A stretch of DNA of 13,418 nt from Phoronis ovalis (Eukaryota > Phoronida > Phoronidae). The position numbers were made by a program, and so were the translations under genes. The notes under the pieces are model-generated. The model was given only the letters and a program-made list of their open reading frames with translations, was not told the origin of the DNA and searched no databases. Shown piece after piece: positions 1-8,340 of this stretch. Positions within the stretch are counted from its first letter, which is position 1, and every line of letters begins with the position of its first letter. The stretch spans positions 7,918 through 21,335 of the forward strand of contig JAOXYB010102605.1 of assembly GCA_028565635.1 (NCBI GenBank), written 5' to 3'.

Positions 1-1998
1 TGGTTCAACCACAAATTGCTGAGTGTTACCAAAACAGCCTTTTTACATCAAATGGGGGAGAAGCTTTATGAGAAAACCAGTGTTTAGTATCCAAATTTAA
101 GAAATCATTCCTGTTGCACAGGATTGTTGGATATTATGAGAGGAAAGTGTACTGAGTGAAATCAGAGAATATAAGTATTCAAACAGTTGAAAACTGTGTA
201 GAACTAAGTACTTATGTTAAACTTCACAAGTAAACTGAAAAGGGATACGTTTTATAGTGACTGTATTATAATTAATAAAATCTTATGTGTTATTGACATA
301 ACCATTTAAAAAAATTACTTTTTTTGCAAGTAAATCACTTTTTTAGAAAGTAAATCATGGTAAATTTGTGGAGATTTTACGGTTTAAGTTAATGTCAGAA
401 ATATTGAGTGAGGCAACCAAAAATTAAACAAATACATATTGAAGGATAGGGGCTGACAGCAAATATTCAAAAATGATAACCAGAGATTAGGATAGAAAGT
501 TCTTTCAAAGCAGTTCTCAAAAAGATATGGTTTATTTTAAATTGATTGCAGTTTCTTTTGGTATGTAACTTTATGCAGAAAAGTTTAATTTACTTGGTTG
601 AGAGCAAATCAAACTGCATCCTGTTACTTTTGTGTCGTGCTGTATAATTGCTGATTCTTTATTTTGAGTAACCTGTGAGACATCCCATAACTCTGTGCAT
701 GATTTGAATAAGATTAGGCTGTTGGATGTTCATCACAGTTCTATTAGACCTGCGGCTGTCATAAATGGAGGCTTAACCAAATTAAAAATGAACCAGGTGC
801 TTTTGTTTATATGTGGCATTTTCAGAGTTCTTGTTAATTAACAAATATTATTGTTAACTTTAATCTTGCATACCATACTGCTTTTATAGGCCATAAGAAT
901 AAGCTTTTCTGTGGCTTAGGTTATTATGTTACTTATATGAATGTAAGTTATTAGCTCCATATATATATATAATTACTTGGTAGATTTGATAGTTATCAGT
1001 GTAACCATGCACTATAAAATTTACACATAAATTATCTTTTTGTAATTTTAGATACCAACTGTTTTGTAATGTTTATTTGATAGATTTGATGTATTTTAAG
1101 ATTAAGCTAATTTTATTATGCTTCTAATTGTTAACTATTGTTACTTGTACTGACTTATCCAGTTGCGAATTTTTAAATAACTGCTAGTAGACTAGATTAT
1201 ATAACATATATAATAGTGTATGATATTACATATTTAAAAGTATATTTTTACAAAGTAATATCTGGTACTATTATAACTAAGATGTAATAGTCCCAGCTAA
1301 TATATAGTAATTTAATTAACTGCAGAACTAATGTTTTTTTTCTAAGATATCAACAATGCTTTATCTTGGGTGGTGATGTCTGGTTTTGTGTGTGTGGACC
1401 TAGGGTATATAAGTTTTATATATCCTAGTGTGAACCAAAAACAAACCAAGCCAGTACTGATGCTACCTATTTTACTTTCCACCAGAGGTCACTGGCACTG
1501 ACCAAGATGTGACCACATTATCTAAAACTTTGTTCTGGAGACTTTGTTTGTAACTTTCCAAAACCCAGTGAATGTTCATGGAGATATGGTTTCCATTCTG
1601 TCTCTATAATAAGTTAATTACCATGAGCCAGTTATTTGTTTTTTGTCCGTTACAACAAACTAAATTTTGACACCATCTATTAGTAATATTAATTATAATT
1701 CCAATTTTGTATTTAGCGCACATAATTTGAAAGTGATGTAAAAGATTTACGTGATTGTGTTCCTTTAGTTGTCCATTTTTTTTATACTATAAATAGTTTG
1801 CTTTACATTTTTCTTGTAATTAGCTGCCATATGTTTGCGCATTTTCAGGTAATTTTTATGCATCCATGCAGGTTTCTTAAGATTGGTGTTCATGCAACCA
1901 CATAGTGACAGTTAATAAATTAAAATAAATATTTAAATATATGATTGTGTTTTTTACTCCCACATCCGTAGGATACGTTGTACCAGTAAATATAATTA
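1..1998. other. AT-rich DNA, no gene recognised
   Basis: No open frame of useful length, no splice-bounded coding stretch and no RNA gene is recognisable on either strand. The base composition is strongly AT-rich, with a TA run near 958-971 and several AATAAA-like hexamers (for example 274-279 and around 1912-1930). These are expected by chance here, although the left part could be the 3' UTR or an intron of a gene that starts outside the window. The only ordered structure seen is a short hairpin at 1400-1428, listed separately. Confidence 0.5.
1400..1428. repeat. Short AT-rich hairpin
   Basis: CTAGGGTATATA (1400-1411) and TATATATCCTAG (1417-1428) can pair as a 12-bp stem with one G.T wobble around a 5-nt loop. 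It sits in unassigned DNA. It could be a relic of a small element or a chance AT palindrome, and no function is claimed. Confidence 0.5.
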
Positions 1999-2150
1999 CA
2001 AGTTAGCATCCAACGGATCTAAAGTACAATGGACGCACACAAGAAATGATTGAAAAAAGAGTTCATAACATGTCAATGACGCCTATGTCCTCGTTTCAAA
2101 AGCTATAAATAAATTGCAAACGATGGTGAACTTCAAAAAGAAATTATCAT

Positions 2151-2212
2151 ACGCTCTTTAACTTCGGTGACAGGACGAGAACCGGTGTTTTAAGCGTGGT
2201 ATAACCGTAGAC
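2151..2212 (-). pseudogene. 5S rRNA-like copy A, 5' half only
   Basis: This matches the 5' half of the 5S body, ending in the + strand sequence GTGGTATAACCGTAGAC. The 3' half, which would carry the box C promoter element, is missing together with the adjoining TATA-bearing spacer: the spacer sequence AAATTGCAAACGATGG runs almost directly into the body. This is an internal deletion of about 150 bp relative to other units, so it cannot encode a complete 5S rRNA. Confidence 0.75.
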
Positions 2213-2652
2213 ATTGACGTGGCTTTCTGATACAGAAGTAATTAATTTCGTTTCAATCATGCTACTGTAACGTGTATTGCCTTGATGTTTTAAAACTTTT
2301 TCTGGACACTATCGTCAGCTCCGTTAGGAACACTCGACGGTGCTGATGTGACGAAATGCACTATGACGCAATGCATTGTATTTCTCCGCAAATAGTTAGG
2401 ATCCAACGAATCTACGCTGGACGCACAAAAGTAATGAATGAAAAAAAAAGTAATGAATGAAAAAAAACATTAAATTTTGCAGACGCACGTGAATGATGTA
2501 TGTGTACTCGATTCAAGAGTATTATAGAAATTGCGAACGTTGGTGAACGTTGGAAAGAAGTAATAATTAATTACGGTCTTTATATAGAACCACACTTGCC
2601 GTGCATAGAATACAAAGATTGCTTTTTTTCCACCAAAATACGGGGAAACATA

Positions 2653-2777
2653 TCAACATGCAGTACACGGTATTCCCAAGCGGTCACCCATCCAAGTACT
2701 AACTGGGCCTGACGCTGCTTAAATTCGGTGATAGGATCCGAAGTGAATCGGTGTTTTAAGCGTGGAATGACCTGAAT
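2653..2777 (-). pseudogene. 5S rRNA-like copy B, full length but decayed
   Basis: The box C segment is well kept (+ strand GCGGTCACCCATCCAAGTAC). The 5' part has changes such as GATAGGATCCGAAGTGAATC in place of the consensus GTGATCGGACGAGAACCGG, and both arms of helix I are eroded (TCAACATGCAGT and ACCTGAATG). Length is about 125 nt against about 120 for real 5S. It is judged nonfunctional because the terminal stem cannot form. Confidence 0.75.
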
Positions 2778-3161
2778 GAAATTTAAATCGCTGTTGGTGG
2801 CGTGTACATCGCTTCCTGAAGTAGTTTCGTTTCAATCATGCTATTGTAATGTGTATTGCCTTCATTGACGATTTAACACCTAGACGCTATCGATCATCAG
2901 CTCTGTTAGGAACAGACGACGGTACTGATGTGACGAAATACACTGTTACGCAATGCATTGTGTCTCTCAGTGAATAGCCAGCATCCAACTGAATAACACT
3001 GGACGCACAATATAATGATTGAAAAAAAGAGCTAAAAACACGGGAATGATGTCTATATGTGCACGATTCAAAAGCATTTATTATATAATAAGAAATTGCG
3101 ATCGATGAACGATCGATAGAAAGAAGTAAATACGGTCTTCATATAGAACCACATTTACCGT

Positions 3162-3266
3162 GCAGTCACCCATACAAGTACTACCTGGGCCCGGCGCCGC
3201 TTTACTTCGAAGATCGAACGAGAACCGGTATTATTTTTAAGCCGCGTGGACGGAAATACCGTGGAC
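3162..3266 (-). pseudogene. 5S rRNA-like copy C, 3' end truncated
   Basis: This body starts abruptly at GCAGTCACCCATACAAGTAC, joined directly to the spacer sequence that ends TTTACCGT, so the last 20-odd nt of the 5S body and the flanking spacer are deleted. The 5' part carries small insertions (ATTATTTTTAAGCC and GGACGGAAATACC) in helix I and its neighbour. Confidence 0.7.
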
Positions 3267-3701
3267 ATTGAATTCTCTGTTGATGACCTGTCCATGGCTT
3301 TCTGAAGTAGTTTCATTTCCATCACATGTTATTGCAACTTCCGTTTATTGCCTTGACGATTTAAAATCTTTTCTAGACACTAGCATGAGCTCCGTTAGGA
3401 ATATGCGACCGTGCTGATGTGACGCCGTCGGAAATGCACTGTGACGCAATGCATTGTGTATCACAGTGAATAGTCCAACGAATCTACACCAGACGCGCAA
3501 AAGTAATGATTAAAAAAAATGAAAACACACGACCGTGAATAATATCTATGTACTCGATTCAAAAGCATTTATTAAAGAAATTGCGAACTTTGTACAATGT
3601 TTGTAAAGAAGTAATACGGTCTTTATATAGAACCATGCTTACCGTGCATAGAAATAGAATACAAAGACGTGTTTTTCCCCGGCAAAATACGCGGAAATAT
3701 A

Positions 3702-3818
3702 TCTACTGTATCCGGTACGTATTCCCAGGCGGTCACCCATCTAAGAACTAACTGGCCCGACGCTAAACTGCAGTGATCGGACGGTAACCGGTGTTTTCAG
3801 CGTGGTATGGCCGTAGAC
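3702..3818 (-). pseudogene. 5S rRNA-like copy D, nearly full length
   Basis: The body runs from TCTACTGTATCCGG to GGCCGTAGAC (+ strand). It keeps most of box C, but has TCTAAGAAC where other copies have TCCAAGTAC, and a 4-nt deletion (GACGCTAAACTG for GACGCTGCTTAACTG) in the box A / intermediate element region. Helix I is largely but not perfectly complementary. It is one of the better preserved copies in length (117 nt), but probably inactive. Confidence 0.8.
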
Positions 3819-4172
3819 ATTCAATCTCTGTTGGTGGCCTGTGAATGGCTTTCTGAAATCATGCTATTGTAACTTGCATTGCCTTGACGATTTAAAACAC
3901 TTTTCTTGACACTAACATGAGCTCCGTCAGAAACACTCGACGGTGATGGTCTACATTAGACGACCCACAAATGTAGTAGTGCTTGAAACTTGAAAAAAGA
4001 GTTGAAAGCACGTACGGGCGTACACGTGAATGAAAACTATGTAATCGATTCAAAGGATTTTCGAACGTTAGGTAATGTTGTAAAGATGTAATACGTACGG
4101 TCTTTATGTAGAACCACACTTGCCGTGCATAGAACGCAAGGATATTTTTCTCGCCAAAATAAGAAAAATATA

Positions 4173-4288
4173 TCTACGATATCCGGTATTTGCAGGCGGT
4201 CACCCATCCAAGTACTATATAACTCAGGTCGACGCTACTTAACTGCGGAGATCGGGCGAGTACCGGTGTGGTATGACGGTACGTAGAC
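4173..4288 (-). pseudogene. 5S rRNA-like copy E, nearly full length
   Basis: The body runs from TCTACGATATCCGG to GGTACGTAGAC. It has an insertion around AGTACTATATAACTCAGGTC and lacks the TTTTCAGC segment next to the 5' arm, leaving GTGTGGTATG. On the - strand a T5 run follows the 3' end within 10 nt, as expected for a Pol III terminator. The indels argue against function. Confidence 0.75.
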
Positions 4289-4520
4289 ATTCAAATCTTT
4301 GTTGGTGGCCTCGATCCGAGTACATGGCTTTCTGAAATCATGCTATTGTAATGTGTATTGCCTTGACGATTTAAAACCTTTTCTTGACGCTATGATTAGC
4401 TTCGTTAGGAACACTAGACGGTGCTGATGTGACGACATGTACTGTGACCCCGACTGTGACGCAAAGCTTTGTGTCTCTTAATGAATACAGGTGAATAGTC
4501 AGCATCCAACAGATATACAT

Positions 4521-4549
4521 TGTTTTCAGCGTGGTATGACCGCGTAAAC
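4521..4549 (-). pseudogene. 5S rRNA-like copy F, 29-nt fragment
   Basis: Only TGTTTTCAGCGTGGTATGAC and the following degenerate CGCGTAAAC remain. They are fused directly to the spacer motif GCATCCAACAGATATACA. The usual A-run, TATA motif and about 90 nt of 5S body are all missing, which explains the short 261-bp period of this unit. Confidence 0.75.
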
Positions 4550-4945
4550 ATTTATATCTCTGTTGGTCCATGGCCTAGCTTTACATGGCTTTCTGAAATC
4601 AGCGTGTAACGTGTATTGCCATGACGATTTGAAACCTTTTCTTGACACTATCATGAGTTCTTCCACTGTGCTGATTTGACAAAATGCATTGTGTCTCTCA
4701 GTGAAAAGCCAGCATCCAACAGATCTACACTGGACGCCCCCACAAAAGTAATGATTGAAAAGAAAAGAGTTGAAAATACATGTGAATAATGTCTAGTATG
4801 TAGTTGATTCAACAGCACTAACGAATTTTCGAACGTTCGGGAAAGTTGTAAAGAAGTAATATGGTCTTTATATGATTGGAACCACAAGTGCCGTACATAG
4901 AACACAAAGATTTTTTTTTCTCACTAAAATATATGCAAAATTATA

Positions 4946-5068
4946 TCTCGGTACCCGGTATTCCCAGGCGGTCACCCATCCAAGTAATAACTGGGCCCGA
5001 TGCTACTTAATATTAACTGCGGTGACCGGACGAGAACCGGTGTTTTCAACGTGGTATATATGACCGGC
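4946..5068 (-). pseudogene. 5S rRNA-like copy G, full length with insertion
   Basis: Box C is essentially perfect here (GGTATTCCCAGGCGGTCACC, then CATCCAAGTAATAAC). The body has a tandem insertion at GCTACTTAATATTAACTGC in the box A region and ATATATGACCGGCAT at the 5' arm, where the GTAGAC end is lost. It would fold poorly and is probably inactive. Confidence 0.75.
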
Positions 5069-5185
5069 ATTCAAGTCTGTTGGTGACTTTAATTTTACAT
5101 GCATGGCTTTCTGAAATCATGCTATAATTGTAACGTGCATCACCATGACGATTTAAAACCTTTTCACAATCACGAGTTTCGTTAG

Positions 5186-5916
5186 TGGAACGAAACGCAT
5201 TTGGGTAATCTTTAGTAACGTCGATATTCTATTGTTAGGAACGTAGTTATAGTATTTTATACCATTGATTGTAACCTTTATTTATTAGTGCATATTCGAT
5301 CGGAACGCCGATACTTAATTCGCTATAGGAACACACAGTGCATTCGGAACGCCGATATTTCATTATAGGAACGCACCGTGTTAAAGATACATTGTATTAG
5401 ATTTGAAACATTTTTGAGCGGCGCCGCTAGGCTATAGTCCTTATATGGTATAATTTGCATAGTTCAAACCTCCTATTTCCTTAAATATACTGTGTATTTT
5501 ACTAGTGACGTAATACCAGCTAAGTGTAAAGGCTGAGGAGTTTGCGGTCGGCAGTTCGAGCAGGTGCATCAGTCTTTAGTCGTGGTCGTCTACACTCTCC
5601 TGCCGTGGTTGTCTTATTCGGTTACGCATTATACACTAGTCGCTATTTAAGTTCATATGTCCGGTTTGTTTGGCAAGACGGGCCACAGCGTATTTATCAT
5701 AGCTTTGGTGGTTGTAATAGTTTCGCTCGCTGGATTGTACGCTACCGATTATTAAGATTCTTATTCATTTGTTGATCTCAACTGAACTGGAATTGTTCTC
5801 AATTGTGTCTTAAAAATATGAGGTTTTGCCGTATTCGACGAGCCTGCGAGTCTTACGTATTTACTTAATTATTTCGCTCTCTGACGCTTGTACGTCGTCG
5901 TGAGGCGCACGTTACA
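5186..5916. mobile_element. Probable solo LTR inserted in a 5S spacer
   Basis: A 731-bp segment with no similarity to the array interrupts the spacer sequence CTCCGTTAGGAACACTCGAC. It begins TGGAACG and ends CGTTACA, giving the TG...CA ends of LTRs with a 7-bp imperfect inverted repeat. It is flanked by TTAG on the left and TAAG on the right, which fits a 4-bp target duplication with one change. Inside it are an imperfect repeat of a CGATAYT...TAGGAAC motif (near 5222, 5309 and 5353), two copies of the small hairpin TCGGAACGCCGA, and TATA-like sequences near 5444 and 5645. There is no gag, pol or primer-binding site, hence solo. Caveat: the first 25 bases weakly resemble the array sequence GACGAAATGCACTG, so the left boundary could lie further right. 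The orientation is not determined. Confidence 0.45.
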
Positions 5917-6120
5917 TAAGGAACAATCGACGGTGCTGATGCGACGAAATGCACTGTGACGCAATGCATTGTGTGTCTCAGTGAATAGTCAGCATCCAAT
6001 AGGTCTACAATGGACGCCACACGTGACAAAAATAATGCTTGAAAAAAGAGTTGAAAACACAGTAATGTTGTAAAGATGTAATACGGTCTTTATATGGAAC
6101 CACACTTCCGCACATAGAAC

Positions 6121-6237
6121 ACCATACCCGGTATTCCCAGACGGTCACCCATCCAAGTACTAACGGGGCCTGACGCTACTTAACTGCGGTGATCGGACGA
6201 GAACTGGTGTTTTCAGCGTGTACGTATGACCGTAGAC
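6121..6237 (-). pseudogene. 5S rRNA-like copy H
   Basis: Box C and box A are close to consensus (GACGGTCACCCATCCAAGTA and TGACGCTACTTAACTGCGG), and the middle of the body (GTGATCGGACGAGAACTGG) is nearly perfect. The 3' arm of helix I is lost (ACACCATACCCGG for TCTACGGTACCCGG), and a small insertion makes GTGTACGTATGACC. The internal promoter may survive, but a stable 5S fold is unlikely. Confidence 0.8.
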
Positions 6238-6598
6238 ATTCAAATCTCTATGTAACGTGTATTGCCATGACGATTTAAAACCTTTTCTTGGCACTATCAT
6301 GATTTCCGCTATGAATACTCGACGGTGCTGATGTGACGAAATGCACTGTAACGCAATGCACTAGCTGTGTCTATCTTCAGTGAATAGTCAGCATCCAACA
6401 GATCTCAAGCTCTACACTGGACGCCCCACAAAATGATTGAAAAAAAGAGCTGAAAACACAAATGAATGACCACTAAAAAATTTCCGAACGTTCAGGAATG
6501 TTGTAAAGAAGTCAAATACCGTGGTCTTTATATACAGAACTACGTTCACTTGTCGTACGTAGAAGATGCTTTTTTTCGCAAAAATACGCAAATATATA

Positions 6599-6716
6599 TC
6601 TACGGTACCCGGTATTCCCAGGCGGTCACACATCCAAGTACTAACTGGGCCCGACGCTGCTTAACTGCGATGATCAGACGAGAACTGGTGCAGCCGGTGT
6701 GTTTTGTGTGGTAGAC
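6599..6716 (-). pseudogene. 5S rRNA-like copy I, best preserved 3' half
   Basis: TCTACGGTACCCGGTATTCC through GACGCTGCTTAACTGCG follows the consensus with one change in box C (GGTCACACATCC). The 5' part is disrupted: GAACTGGTGCAGCCGGTGTG shows a local duplication, and GTGTGGTAGAC has lost the CCG needed for helix I. It is probably inactive as rRNA. Confidence 0.8.
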
Positions 6717-6891
6717 ATTCAAATCTCTGTTGGTGGCCTGTACATAGCTTTCTGAAATCATGCTATTGCTTTTGACGATTTAAAACCTTTTCTATGTAAA
6801 ACGCTATGTAAACGCTCTTTATATAGAGCCACACTTGCCGGATATAGAATACATACTAGATGTTTTTTCGCAAACATACAGAAAAAATATA

Positions 6892-6965
6892 TCTACAGTA
6901 CCAGGTATTCCCAGGCAGTCACCCATCCAAGTACTAACTGGGCCCGACGTGGTGTGACTGTAGAC
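6892..6965 (-). pseudogene. 5S rRNA-like copy J, internally deleted
   Basis: The 3' half with box C is intact (GGTATTCCCAGGCAGTCACC, then CATCCAAGTACTAACTGGGC). It jumps from GGCCCGAC straight to GTGGTGTGACTGTAGAC, losing about 43 nt that contain part of box A. The two ends are TCTACAGTACC and GGTGTGACTGTAGAC, which still pair perfectly as helix I with a sequence different from the other copies. The T6 run next to the 3' end on the - strand resembles a Pol III terminator. Confidence 0.8.
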
Positions 6966-7105
6966 ATTGAATTCTCTGTTGGTGGCCTGTACATAGTTTT
7001 CTGAAATAGTTTCGTTTCAATCATATGCTGCTGCACTGTGTATCGTCTTAGACGTTTTTCCGACACTATCATTAGCTCCGTTAGGAATACTAGATCCCGG
7101 ATGTC

Positions 7106-7908
7106 TGACTTAACTGGTACCCATGTTTTGTGAATGGATTTTCGAGAAAACCCCTAAATGATCAGTTTTTCGATTTCTAAGTTTAACCCCTTTCTGATTT
7201 AAAGAAACTTTAGATACTCTAATATTGCGCTGAGCCGCTGAGCAATATTTTTTAACCTATTCACTGTAAGTCGAAAGGATTATATATACTAGTAATAAAA
7301 GTTACGTTTAATTTTCCCCTGGAAAAATTGATGTGTTAGGTGGAAAATGAAAAATTACTGTGTGAAGATCATTTATGGCGTCTGGAGTCATATTTTAGTG
7401 CTGTTTCCTTCAACCTGAGACTCACTGGGGAGTAATTGAATCATCCTAAATACGTATAGTGAATAGTCTGCCAGGGGGCACATCGGTCAAAGGTTGGTCA
7501 GTGATCAAGGAATGATGGGTCCACATGCGCAAACGAAAAATCGAGTGAAAAGAGATATTTTTTCAGCCAGGCACATAACGTGCGTTCCTCGGTAAGGGTA
7601 TATATTTGGCTAAATATTGGCAAATAAGGTGTTGTTTTTAGAAGGAATATAGATCTGCCAAGTTAATCAAAATAGGGTCAACCATTCAGATGCGATAAAT
7701 CAGGACGGCTTCAACCGCGCGGCAACATGTTTATTAATCTGATGACTTTTACTGAGTGACGTCTTTATAAACCTGCAAATCTTCCAAAGGGATGCTTTTT
7801 AGCCGTCTCTACAATCGTTTAGAGGCTTTTTAAACCCTGTTTTCGCGCATGTGGAACCATGCACCGTTACACTATAAGTACACCCCAATAAGTGTCCCAA
7901 ATATCTAA
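7106..7908. other. Unassigned DNA between the array and the LINE relic
   Basis: No coding frame, RNA gene or array similarity is seen. A small hairpin is present at 7221-7249 (AATATTGC paired with GCAATATT), and there are several short AT-rich stretches. The right end could be a decayed upstream part of the LINE that follows, but I cannot read reverse-transcriptase motifs in it. Confidence 0.4.
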
Positions 7909-8145
7909 AAAAATCATGTTTTTACGATGCCAGAACAGCATAGCTATAATACTAGATCCAGCCATCAGAATTTTGTCGTACCAAATGAAACAAATACTTT
8001 TTATTCTAATGCCATAAGAGACTGGAATTCTTTACCTGATTACATTAAGCCTACAGAAAACAGGCAGACGTTCAAGCTAAGAGTAAAAAAAAAATCTGTC
8101 AGACCAATTAGTAAATTCAGAAAACACGGATTATTATACTATTAA
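7909..8145 (+). pseudogene. LINE reverse-transcriptase ORF, C-terminal tail
   Basis: This open frame ends at a stop at 8143-8145. It encodes a tail typical of the end of the ORF2 protein in CR1/Jockey-like non-LTR retrotransposons: a HSYNTRSS block, then NFVVPNETNTFYSNAIRDWN, then SLPDYIK, then a lysine-rich FKLRVKKK end. In this family the pattern 'YNTR ... F...AI.WN.LP..I......FK..L' closes the protein after the reverse-transcriptase domain. The catalytic domain itself is absent and an in-frame stop lies just upstream at 7906-7908, so this is a 5'-truncated, dead copy, as is usual for LINEs. The exact clade is not determined. Confidence 0.7.
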
Positions 8146-8340
8146 TTGGAGATCTACAGTGACACAATGTACTCATTATTTTTTAATGTGTTTCACACTT
8201 TTTGATTATCATTCTCTACGTTTGAATTTTTAAGGCTTCGTGACCAGGACCCTGATTTTATCTTGTGATTCTACATGGGACCCCTTTGGAAACAAGCCTC
8301 GTGGATTTAAGGGTTATCCTTGATAGTGGATAAACCAGTT
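8146..8340 (+). mobile_element. Probable 3' UTR of the LINE relic
   Basis: Directly after the LINE stop codon comes sequence including GGAAACAAGCCTCGTGGATT and TAAGGGTTATCC. It resembles the conserved AAGC.TCG...GGGTTATCC block I recall from 3' UTRs of CR1/Jockey-type elements. The true 3' end is not visible. AT-rich sequence with T-runs continues to about 8565 and may also belong to it. This assignment comes from recollection of the family, not from an alignment. Confidence 0.45.

Larger units (their letters stand above)
1999..7105 (-). repeat. Decayed tandem array of 5S rRNA-like units
   Basis: About ten copies of a 5S rRNA-like body lie head to tail on the - strand, separated by spacers that are themselves homologous between units. 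The 5' ends of the bodies lie at about 2212, 2777, 3266, 3818, 4288, 4549, 5068, 6237, 6716 and 6965. The periods are therefore about 565, 489, 552, 470, 261, 519, 438 (after removing a 731-bp insertion), 479 and 249 bp. Recurrent spacer elements, in + strand order, are CTTTCTGAAATCATGCTATT, TTGCCTTGACGATTTAAAAC, CTCCGTTAGGAACACTCGAC, a TGACG-rich core with CAATGCATTG, GCATCCAACAGATCTACACT, an A-run, and CTTTATATA. The shared spacers make this a cluster derived from 5S rDNA rather than scattered SINEs. No body is fully intact, so it is probably nonfunctional. The exact limits are uncertain by about 15 bp. Confidence 0.85.

Noticed and set aside
5542-5775. A 77-codon + strand open frame.
   Set aside because: It lies wholly inside the LTR-like insertion, shows no domain, and its composition is that of translated noncoding sequence.
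2500-6714. Several 60-85 codon open frames on both strands across the array, with similar peptides such as YSQAVTHPSTNWA.
   Set aside because: The shared peptides are translations of the 5S-like box C region and the neighbouring spacer. The similarity comes from the repeats, not from protein selection.
1999-7105. Functional 5S rRNA genes.
   Set aside because: Each copy has at least one deletion, insertion or broken terminal stem, so none looks able to make a standard 5S rRNA.
1999-7105. Independent insertions of a 5S-derived SINE.
   Set aside because: The spacers between bodies are homologous and continuous, all copies share one strand, and no A-rich tails or target duplications flank individual copies.
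7221-7249. A small hairpin AATATTGC...GCAATATT as a possible terminator or element end.
   Set aside because: An 8-bp AT-rich stem is expected by chance in DNA of this composition, and nothing next to it gives it a role.
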